The translations under genes and the position numbers were made by a program. From the NCBI GenBank assembly GCA_914767715.1, contig OU612075.1:2108001-2172000 (forward strand): a stretch of DNA of 64,000 nt, written 5' to 3'. The stretch is from Membranipora membranacea (lineage: Eukaryota; Bryozoa; Gymnolaemata; Cheilostomatida; Membraniporidae). Shown here in pieces: positions 48,141 through 60,200 of this stretch; position 1 is the stretch's first letter; every line of letters starts with the position of its first letter. The notes under the pieces were generated by a model. It was not told where the DNA came from. It searched no databases and was given only the letters and a program-made list of their open reading frames with translations.

Positions 48141-48275
48141 TTACCTTGTGGTACCGCCGCTGGTAGAGGACGATGTCTGGTTACCGTCAGAGTCAAACCA
48201 GAGTCTCTTTGTGGCTGAAGGTGGAGACGCGGCCTGTTTGATGGATGAATTAATAGACTGGAGCTGCTTGGCACC
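48141..48275 (-). CDS. Retinoblastoma gene terminal exon
   Basis: 45 codons in phase 0 ending TAA. ATKRLWFDSDGNQ resembles the KxLxF-type docking motif near the C-terminus of RB1. A possible donor (AAG|GTAACT) overlaps the stop, so a further spliced form cannot be excluded. Confidence 0.8.
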   Translation of the reverse strand, partial: GAKQLQSINSSIKQAASPPSATKRLWFDSDGNQTSSSTSGGTTR

Positions 48276-51200
48276 CTGTAATGAATCAACAAATATAAAC
48301 TTGCTCAATAATTACTAATGTTAACTGAGTGGAATCTTGGAAATAAATGTGTTCTTTTTATGATGAATCATAGCTTTTCAATGAATTCTTTTTACATTTC
48401 CTAGATGGTTGTTTCCCTGTAATTTTCCTGTAATTTTTATCATGTTTATTTCAATTTTCAACTCAATTCTCTTGTGATAAGAGGTTTTGTTATCTGAATT
48501 TTTGCTTTAGAAAAATCCTGTCATCAGTGAATATACATTTGTTGGTAACCATCAAAATATGGGCGGGATACACTTAATTCATGGTACACAATTACACAAT
48601 TTTCCTTATTTTGGTGATAAATTGACCAAAAACAAGCTACTAATCTCAATAAAATGTATTTAAATATGATCAATGATGGGCGGGCTTGCATGAAGGTGGC
48701 ATCTAAACAAATTGATCCAATTGATGGTACACAATATGTGGTAATCTGAATTAAGGAGAAATTGTAAGAAAAGGTCCCTAGATGATAATCAGACAGGGCT
48801 TAGGGCTTAAGCTTAGAGATTTTTTCAATCAGTAGTAATCTCCACTTAATTCGGACTTTGTAATCAACACTCTTGTTAATTCAGGCGCAGAATGTTGGCC
48901 ATTTAAGCCAAAACTCCATATATTCTACTGTCACTTAACTAGGACTTTGTTTTATTAGGACATAACCTTATGACCCAGAGGTTCAAATTAAATGGGATGA
49001 ATGCTTATGGCAAAATGTTACTAGGATGTTAATAAATATCCCACAATGCAGCTTTTGGGAATTCCCAGACAAAACAAAACCTTTCCTCTCGCAATCATTG
49101 TCTTCCCTACCTGATTGTAGTTATAAACAAGTTGTTTGGGGGGTTGGCTTCACCGTACCCCCGATACATTGTGTAAACAGGAAAAGAGGCTACTAAGAAT
49201 GCACACAATCCGGAAAGTTTCGCACAGATATCACTAAGATATAACCATTAACAATGCTTACATGTAGATCTAACCATTCAAAATGTCTACATGTAGATCT
49301 AACGAATCACAATGCTTACATGTAAATCTAACCAATCACAAAGCTTGCGTGTAGATCTAACCAATCACAATGCTTACATGTAAATTTAACCGATCACAAT
49401 GCTTACGTGTAGATCTAACCAATCACAATGCTTACATGCAGATCTAACCAATCACAAAGCTTACGTGTAGATCTAACCAATCACAGCGCTTACATGAAGA
49501 TCTAACCAATCGCAATGCTTACATGTAGATCTGACCAATCACAATGCGTACATGTAAATCTAACCAATCACAATGCTTACATGTAGATCTCCGAAGCTGT
49601 ACAGCTGTTTAGACCTTGGAGTCATATCCACAGATGTCTGGTCGCCCTTCATTGGTGATATGAATACATTCTGTCTCATTCTATAAAAAAGTAAACGCGT
49701 TTTAGACTCAAAGTTTCTCAGGAAAGTTCACATTTTTAAAAATGTAAAGCCTATAATTTCAGCAATCAAAATAAAGCACTTGCAGCTGCGGCTTATCATC
49801 TGCAAATCCGATAATCAACAAACAAATGGTAGCAACATGGTCAATATTTCAGGATAAGAAGAGAAAATTGTTTTTCATTTCCAGTGGGAAGACTGTCTAG
49901 ATCATCAATAACATTTTTTTCCAGGTTAAATAAATAAATACCTAGTACGATAACTTGAGCTGGTAAAAACTGCTTACTAAGTTTATGGCCCATTGTCTAT
50001 TTAAGCTTTTGATTTTTCTATGCTTATAAATCATATCCAGCATATGAAAAGTAAATATGAGGTCTTCATTTGAATTTTATTACCTAGAGAAAATGTCGAA
50101 AATCACCTACTACTGGTAAGTATACATTTTTAGTGTGTATGATTGACCCTAGATATTATTTACGGGCGATATTTAATAAATTGCCTTCTCAATTTTGGCA
50201 ACTCAGCCAACAATCTGATTTATGGATGAAAACAAATTAATTCTGTTTTTTTTGCACCGTAATGTAAAGTTAGAATCAGATACAGTTTGAAAATGTAGAA
50301 AACCAATTCATCGCATCAAAATTTATGTCTGGTTTTCTACATTTTATCAGTAGCAAATATTTCTGGCTAGCTTACAACATAATTTCTTCATACTAAAAAC
50401 TGTATAACCCTAGCTTGTGAAAATCAGTCATTGCTAACATTAAACCACCAACAAACTAGCTAAACAAAAACTCTAGCTAACATTAACTTATCTAGAGAGA
50501 CCAATGGCAGCGTTAGTTTGTTACATACTGTTTGGGAGAGATTTTTCTCGGACTCTGACCGCTCTTTGGTGCAGGAGATAGCGGTACAGGACGACTATTA
50601 GGTGAAAATTGTAGTAGATACATCTTCATACTCTGCATATAAAGCTGATTGTAGAATGTTATTATCGATGCCGTGACCTTTGACTCCGACATCGGAACAT
50701 GCTTATATACCTGTATAAAAGAGAAAAATTCAAGATACTTTATGAAGATACGTTAAGATTAAAATCAGACGGTCTCTTACTATCTGAAGACTGAATATAT
50801 AAAATCACTGAATTAGATTCTTCTCTTAGAATGGAAATAGTATCATAGCGTTATACGGTTAGGACACTAAACACAGGGACCCATCTGACTGTTATCTGAT
50901 TGGCTGTCCCTAGTAGCATGAATAACTAGCCTGAGAAATTGTCTTGTTTACAAAATTGCAAACAGTAATTATACCCCATACAGTGTCGATGATTAGGGCA
51001 TTTCTAGATTGCTACTAGGAGCTGGCTATTTTTGCAAGCCCTTTGTTTTGCAAAAGAAAGCTAATGATGCTATTCCAGATATGGAATTCAATGTATAAAA
51101 TGCCTTGAGAAGGAGGCTGACATATCCGGCACCGAATTGCTCACACTTTGCGGAGGAAACCTGGTATGATCATGAGCCCAGAGACTAGAAAAAACGGAAT

Positions 51201-54200
51201 GTTCAACAATGATGATAATGAGTTTATTTTCCACCGTAAGAAATGTTGGAAAATATTTATTTAATACAAGTGGCTTAAAAAATGCTCTCGCATAAAATTT
51301 TGAACTGCAAAATTGAAAAATGTATTTTGGTACTTGGTGGTCTTGGCTCTGGGAATAAAGGAATCCTTGCAGCGAGCGGAATGTCTGCGATTTCAAGACA
51401 GCCTCTTATGTATAAAAGAGTGTAAAAAGTGTTTAAGGTTCCTAAAAATCTTCAGGAAGTAGCATCGATATTGTTCAAGAGTAAAAACACTCAGCTTGGG
51501 AATAGTTTAAACTTGCGATCCTTCAGTATAGCTCTCTTAATGTGTGGTAGAGAGTAAGAGGTTCATCCTACTCAATTGGTTTTATGCTTTTGTAAAAATT
51601 GTGTTGGCGCATGTTTAAAAAATACGAAATTAAAATAGTTTACAAGAACAATTGCATGCTGATAGAAAAAAACAGATATGTGGCACACGGTCATATGAGA
51701 ATAACTAGATACTCTGGTATTCATACAAGCCTTCCTCATGATAAACATGTTTAGTGAGTGGGTGGCTATAATTCATTTCAATACACTGCAAATTAACTTT
51801 GATCTTAGAGGGAGAGTTGTAATTAAATTTCTATCATCAAAGCTACTGTTTTAAATGATTTCCTCCAGTAAATTACTTTCATATTTGACTGGTAAGGCCT
51901 ACACTGATCCGGTAGACAATTCTAATTAGTCTTTAAATGACATGATAATGTCGCTCATTTTATTTTGACTCCTACGAATAGGCTCAAGTAAAGTCAGGCT
52001 AGTTTGGTTTTACTGCATGTACACTAGCATCATTCTTAGCTAGCCAAGGACAGAGCCGACAAGATGATGAATTGGCAAGCGCCAATTTAAGCGAGCTGGG
52101 TATTTGAAGCTTCTGCAAAAGGGGAATCTTCCTGCAAATGCTTTACTCTTCTTCGGTAAACAAACATATAATTTATAATGTTTGGTCTTGGTCTAAAAGA
52201 AGGATCCACTTTGTTATTCTCTTTGTCCAGGATGTACATTGCTGTTAGGTCAATTGTTTTTGAAAGTGGACGATTGACCGTAGCTTGACCGGAATTTTTA
52301 ATAATAATTTGAATAATTCAAGATTTGACCGTTAGGAAAATATTTGCTAAACCTATGTTTTGCTTGAAATACCGCCTGTAAAAACATGTGCGCGCTAATT
52401 AAAAATATGTGGTTCGCATATAATGAAGTTATTTCATTTTTTTCTTCTGTGAAAACAGGAGCCAAATTTTGTAATATTATCTTTTGTTATGAAACAATGT
52501 CCGGTGACCGTTATCTATTTGGTAATATAACTGATGATGTCAGCAATCCATCCTATTGTTTTATTATAAAAAAGTGACATTGTAACAAGCCGGACCCTAA
52601 AACTCCTCCGCTACACTGAGTTGGGTACTAATTATCAGCCAAGACGAGTAAAGTGGAAAGTTTGGTGACGAAAGTCAGAGGCGTGATTCAATCGGCTTAA
52701 CTCGGCTTATGAGACAAAAACCCAGAGTTTGTGGTGAGATAAGCCCTTATCTAATATCACCATCTTGAATCCCGATGTCGTTGCAATTATTGCCTTCCAC
52801 ATAACACTGCGTGCAATAGTTGTATGACGGGCAAGGTTTGGAATTAAGGAACTAAAGCCGGAACTAAAACAGTAAAAATTGAAGCTTCTTGGTACAGCTT
52901 CCTTTTATTGTCAGGAAAAGTAACTCAGACAGGGCTTTTCATCTACGAGAAAGCAACGGCACAACCAATTTTAACGAGCTTTCAATTGAACCAAAAGTTT
53001 CTCGTAAGACATTGAATGTAAAAATATTTGTTACAATGCTATATTAGTGCGCTTTAACATAAAGCCCGATCCAACCCACCAGATAAAATGAGGAAATGCA
53101 CATCCTATCACCACCTCCGTGCAGGTACCATCTCGACTCCTACGTTGGGCGTGAGTTCTTATAAATTTCCTATAAACTTGTCTTTTTCTTCCTCTTTCAT
53201 CAATCACTATGATACGCAACAGATTTCAAAGTTTAATTTTAATTCACCACCAAAAAATTAAGAATTTTCCCACGCAGATCGTGTGGCAATATTTATGTAC
53301 TCCAAGTATGCCTCCGATGAAAATCCTCTTGACTTTTAAGAGATTTTTTAAGAAAAAAACATAAATTTAATATACAATTTTTATAATCCTGTGACTTAAA
53401 GATTTGTTATGTACCCTAAATGAGTTCAAATGATATCTGAAGCGTGGTTTAGCTAGTTTGGAGGTAGCTAGCATCTTCCTCGCTAAGCTGAGATTGTCTG
53501 CTCAGTAATGGGGTTGTATAAATGTCAGCTAACCATAAACTTCACCATTTCAAACCGAAATCAGATAAAATATCTCAGAACTTAAATGTGGTTGTGAATT
53601 ATTCATTTCACTCCTACAACAGCACAAACAAATTGATCCTCAGCCTCTCAGGTTGTATTAACTATTGGAGTCGAACGGCTTTCACTCAGCCAATTTTCCA
53701 TTATCGTCAATCAAGAGGGAAAGTGGATGATCATGGAATTCCACGACCCGCACTGATTATTTAATCCCACTCGAGGGTGTAATGATAAACATTCACTACT
53801 TGATTAAACTCACCGATGAATGAGGCTGGTGAGGCAGTTTCTCGTAAGCCGACACGATAGTTTTGAACTTGACCTCTCGATTCACAACCCGACATATTGA
53901 GTACAAACTACACATGATAATCTGGTCTAGGTGTCGGCCCTTCATTAAATCTGGTCGAGATTTTATGCAGTAATCTAAACACGTCCATATCTTATCAGCC
54001 TGCAAAAATAGAAGAGATCATTGTGTATCAACTGCTTATTTGTCAAACTATTCTTTTTCTACCCGCGCATTAAAACTAATCGCTATATACCTTTATTTTA
54101 TATAAATTGGAATTCTGGGAGTCGATGCTTTACTGAAGCAAGTTACCACTATCACATCGCTCAAAATTATCACTCACTTGGTCTTTCAATTGGACAAATT

Positions 54201-57200
54201 CGGTCTAAAATCGCTCACTCAGAATTGTATATATTTCCGTCAATGACTGAGCGATTTGGGAGCAGGTATCGCCCACTCACTGAGTGACCGATCAGATTGC
54301 GATTCTGGCTGTTTCTAATTGAAAGAAATTTAGGAAACTTCAATCATTTTAGAACTCCTCTGCTTATGAGGTGTCTTGTTTTCAAACCTTCCAGTCGGTC
54401 AAGCTGATTATTATCAGCATTAAAATTTTGTTCAGGGGGTGATAAATGTGTGGAGCTTTTCAAAACCTGAAATAAATTTTTGGGGATCATCTTGACATCC
54501 ACAGCAGACAGCACATGCTTGACCGAGTTTACTGCGGTAACAACCGGTAATGACCCTCCAAAGCAATGCAGTCTCGAAATTCTGAACATAATATTTCCAT
54601 TCAAGAATTTGCCATAAAAGGTAATGAATGAAACAGTCTGTTAACAATCGCAGTAACGATCGTGGTGAAGGTCGCGATAAAGCTAGATCTTGTGGGCAAC
54701 ATAACAAAGGAAAAACCGGCAGGCGGGTTGTGACATAACTCAGAATAAGAAATAAATCAGTAGCTTTCTCGCCAACAGACAATCCGTTTCCTGAACATCA
54801 ATACCTGCCATGGTGGTAGGCCAGACAGTTCGCTGCATAACTCGGAGGCAATAAATAAACAAGAATTAGTTCCGAATTCTTTAAAAAACAAAGGAATTAC
54901 AAGTTTAATATTCTATTAACACATAACGGTAACACTGTAATCTCACTTAATCTGAGTTTGAAAGTTGTTTTGTGAATGAATGAACCACAACGACTCAACT
55001 CATTAGCTAAGAATGATTGAATAACTTCCCTATTTTTCAGAGATAAATTAATCTTGGTACATAAATTAAAGGTTTATTGAATAAGGCTATCGTCAAGTCA
55101 TTAAAGGTTCAAACCAAGTACAGATTATAAGTAGGTAGTGTTGTGCTTCCGGATTAGGCACTGACGCCCAATGATTGATAAAATTTGAGTTGATTTCCCA
55201 TTCCCACATTTGCAAGGTGGTAGCAAAGGTCATATAATTTATACCATCTTTCAAGCTTCTTAATTTATCAGTGTGATGCCTTCCTTATCTTATTGTAACA
55301 CATGGATACATATATGTTGCAGGTGCTTGGGGCTGGTAAAATACTTGTAAAATTCTCTCCTGGGACTAAAAATTTCTCAGCACTGAATGACCAGGGAAGG
55401 GTATATTTGGATTTACATGAGCTCTCGTAGCTAGCTGCATGATCAATCAAAATTCCTGGATATAAAATTATGAGGGCAACTTGAACTGGGTACATTTATG
55501 AATACAATCTGAAGACGCAATAACGTTCCAATGTTGTGTATATATCTCGGTCTTATCACGTGTCGAAATCTTGTACTTACCACATCTCTAGGGATAGTGA
55601 GCGTATTGCACAGCAGTTGCAGTCTGTGATAGGCAAGCCTGCACACTTTATTCAGAAATACAGCTAGAGACCGTGATCTCGGGGGCTGCCCGTTCTCTAC
55701 CAGTGGGCGATCCTGCATACGACCCCTCCTAGTTGGAGTAAGGAACTGTGATGCTCCCAGGTTATATGATATGATGTCATTAGGGTGATGATCTGATGCG
55801 TGGTTTGACAGTGAAGGCTGTGCATGACACAGGACATCGTAGAGAGGTGAATCCTGGAAGACGAACAGACAACGTTGACATTGAGCCAAGATCACACACA
55901 CTTGAAACGAACATGAAATGAAAACTAGAAACACACTATTTCACTGACAATTCCCAAAACATCGGGCATTCAATGAACACATTTATTTACAGCAAGGATC
56001 CATATTTATTAGCAGCTTGTGAGCCTGCATATGCAACTACCTCCAATCATATGGACGAGGGAGCACAATTCCAACAATTATTATTTGTTACTTTTAGCAG
56101 CTAGCTTTTATTTCTGGCAAATACACTCAGCTCCTCCGACTGAAAGTATAAACGTCTCATAGCAACCAACATTCTTCCCTTAATTACATTCTATTTCTTT
56201 AAAACTTTTATATTGGTGAGCTACAAAGAAATAACTTTTCCTTAAAAAATAACATTTTCCATTTTAAATGAAGTGTACTCCTTTCAATTCATGCCTTATA
56301 TAATTATCAACTCCAAAATTTGATGGTTTCAAGATGTCTGATTTAAGTTGAGTACAGTGGTGAGCGTGTCTGCCACTTGACCAACCGGTTGTGGGTTCAA
56401 ACCCCGTTCGGGTCCGAAAGTCGCTTCGACTTTGACTGATCATGTACAACACCTCCTGTATGGTATAGCTCTATACAGGAGGATGCTGTAATCAACCACT
56501 GCAGCTCCGGCCTTGTAGCTCTATGCTTCACGCTGGGTTAAAGCTGCCAGTGGCTGAAAAGAGTCACTAGCGACTCGGAAACCTAGTCGTCACTATAAAA
56601 CTCTTCCTAAGCAGCACCTCGGTGCAGTCATCGTCTACCTAGACGGACAGCAACATTTATTATTATTACACTGGAATGCTGATGGAGAGAATGAAAAAAA
56701 ATTTAACTTACTGGTTTCCATGCTAATGTCTCTAGTATATGATTCTCACAAGCCTTTAGATGTTGTATCGTAGGTCGGCTCAGTTCTGGTTCTGCTTTGA
56801 TAAAACACTCTATCACCTTACACATGTGGTATGCCTAAAATAGAGCCACCAGTAAGAAATGAGGCAAATATATCTGTAAGTAATGATCACGGAAAAGGAG
56901 TATTGCACGATTACGTATCAAGTTTATTTTTACTTTATATTGTTGCTTGGCCTGGGATGTTTTTACTAGTTCCAGCATTGAAATTTAGGTGTTCAAAACG
57001 TTGCATATGGGTGAATGACATTCAAATATCCTAATTTTAAACTCACATGACACAAAAATACAGGGACGCATATAGGGTTGATGGCAAAGTTATATTCTTC
57101 TATGATTTGAATGTGTGGTTTTTTTGTGTGATGGATATAATTATAGAATTAGCCAGATACCCCGGAGACTGGAGTGGGAGCAACAGCAAGTTACAGGCTG

Positions 57201-60200
57201 AAATCACAAAGAAACAACAGCAAGTAGGAACTGGCATGAAAGTGGTCACCCCCATACCATCCGCCACGTGCTCAAAGGTACTCCGCAAAACATTAACGTG
57301 ATCTCACCTCAATATTGAAGGTAGACAGTAAACTGGTTATACTATCATTAGGCCTAGTCTGTTCATTATAAGTATGAGTTACTACTAAAGCTGAACACGT
57401 GACTAGAGATCTGTGAAATGTGTCTATCTGTAACAACGCTGTGAAATCTGTCTTAGATAATCTCTCTTCTTCCTATGTATAAGAGGAACAGTCTGTGTAT
57501 GTGAGAGATTGATAGTCAATAGGGTTTTCCTACGCAATGAATCATATATTTTATGCAATACTAATATTAACACTGATTTCAGCAGCGCAAGTCCTTAGTA
57601 CCAACATTCATCCACTGTCCTTTGTGAAGCGTACTGTTAAAAGGATAGAAAGTTCGACCGTTAATTTATTCAAATGGATGACCAATCATTCAAATTCTTC
57701 AGTTTTATCTATTGTTTGATTTGACAACTCTGCACAAAGCATGATTATTCCCACCTCCCCCTTTAAAGAATCAAGAGCCAAACCTAGAAAGTTCAAGACC
57801 TAGTTCTGTATTAAGAACAGGTTATCAGCCTCAAATAACCTGCGCAAGCTTGTCATAGTGGAATTTAAAGCTCAGGAACATTTATTCAACCTCTGCTCTT
57901 TATACAATTTCCAACTTAGCTGGTGAGAATTGGTGCGAGCTTTGATTCAAACATTCCCATACTAACCACACTAAACTAGCTCTACAGAACTGACCTGTGT
58001 AAGTAACGCCTGCAGTACCCTCAGGTAAAGTTTGGTTACTAGTATAAATCTCTGTAGGGGAATCTCATGTGAGGTATTATATGTATTACTAGCAGTGCTG
58101 CGGGTAGCTGTGCTGCCGCCTATGTGCTGACACAGAAAACTATTAACATATCGATCTCGCATCTCTTGTAACCGTAACAATATACCTTCTTCTAGATTCT
58201 CCTCGCATGTCTGTAAATAAATGTACAAAAATAAATGTAAAACAATAAATGTAAAAAAATAAATGTGAATAAAAAAATGTAAATAAATATGAATAAATAA
58301 ATGTCAATAAATAATCATGAATAAATAAATGTGAAAAAACAAATGTGAATAAATGAATGTGAATAAATAAATGTGAATAAATAAATGTGAATAAACAAAT
58401 GTAAATAAATAAATGTGAATGAATAAATGTGAATAAATAAATGTGAATAAATAAATGTAAATAAATAAATAAATGTAAATAAATAAATGTGAAAAAACAA
58501 ATGTGAATAAATAAATGTAAAAAAATAAATAAATGTAAATAAAAAAATATAAATAAAAAAATGTAAATAAATGTGAATTAATATATGTAAATAAATAAAT
58601 GTCAATAAATAAATGTCAATAAGCAAATGTCAATAATAAATGTGAATAAGCAAATGTGAATAAATAAATGTGAATAAGCAAATGTGAATAAATAAATGTA
58701 AATAAAAAAATATAAATAAAAAAATGTAAATAAATGTGAATTAATATATGTAAATAAATAAATGTGAATAAATAAATGTAAATAAATAAATGTAAATAAA
58801 TAAATGTAAATAAATAAATGTAAATAAATAAATGTAAATAAATAAATGTAAATATTAGGTATAAATATTTTACAACTGCTGCTGTGATACTCAGATACAT
58901 TTCCAAACAAATAATATTTAATTTTAAAATAAAAAACAGCAATGAAAGCTGTGAAGATCATCTACAGAAAACAGTTTACATGATAAGGATTTATTCTTGG
59001 TCCTGAACTAGCAATCACATATCAATATTTAACTTACAAATGAAGATGAGTCACAATAAGTTATCCATAATGATCAAATTAGAACTTATTTTGCTACCTC
59101 ACCTGAAAGTATTTACGTAGCTGATTATTTGGGGTGTCTTGTACATCATATAGAAGATCTTTCAGATACTGTATGGTATTAAGTCTAAATTGTACTGGTG
59201 TGGGGGGTACGACGTTACCTCCCGATGCGCTTCCTATGTGTGGTCCTGAGCTGCTTCAAATATATGAACGCAATATCTGTGGAGTTTCAAAACATTGACC
59301 AATCACGAATTTAGAAACATGAAAATTTACTGACAACGATATAGAATTAAGGAATATTTTAGAAAAAATTGGCCGAAGATATTTAATAAAACATATTTAC
59401 AACATGTTATTTCAGTAATAGCGTGCGCCTTACTATAGGCTCATTGAGTCAACATCAATGCCTGGCACCGCAGACATTTTGAATAGAAAGGTGGAGGGAG
59501 ACACATTTTTATCTGTATAAATGAGACTTACATGATATTAAAAGTGTCGCTCCATGTAAGTGGAGGTAACCGCCAAAAACAAATCAAAGATTATTTTCAG
59601 GGGTGTAAGAAGCTTGATCCATTTTGCCAGCGTTGGAGCTGCCCCCTCTAATGACACGCCGAAGGCAAAAAAGCATTGAGAACATTCATTCGTATTGATC
59701 ATGGTATGAGTTTGGAGTAAAATATTAAGAGTAAGGTTTACCTTGGAGGTTTGTGAGGTACTACAAGCCTGGGCGACTCTATAAAGTTTAATCCATCTAT
59801 ACTGAGCGGCCGTACTAAAAGTTTCCATTTCTTAATCATATCAGCTAGTTTAAGTTCACTGTACTTCTCCATAAAGCTGGTCTGAGAGACAAGTATTACA
59901 CTACATTGACAGGGCATATGAATCCTACAAGAAGCCTTGGAAAAATGCTCATTTTGCTTTATGATGCGGAGTCTCTAGACAATTTTGGGTTGACTGTGGG
60001 TGATTCTTCCCTGCAGAGTGGTGAACTGATTTAGAGATGATGACATAGAATTTGCAGGGTTTGAATGATGACCAATCTGGGAGATAAGCATTCAGATACA
60101 ACATACAGTGGTGCGCGTACTACTGAATAACAAACATGTCTTCAGCTAGAAACCATGAGTCAAGCGCTGTTTCGAGGCCTTCTTTAGCTTAACCTCTTCA

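Noticed and set aside
49243-49590. CRISPR-like look of regularly repeated 29-bp units
   Set aside because: Units are directly adjacent with no unique spacers, in an intron of a eukaryotic gene; it is a minisatellite.
51088-51396. 102-codon minus-strand open frame beside the MITE
   Set aside because: Overlaps the MITE end and shows no homology.
58315-58961. Long minus-strand open frames rich in Leu, Phe, Ile and Tyr
   Set aside because: Translation of the AAATAAATGT tandem array; no codon structure or family similarity.
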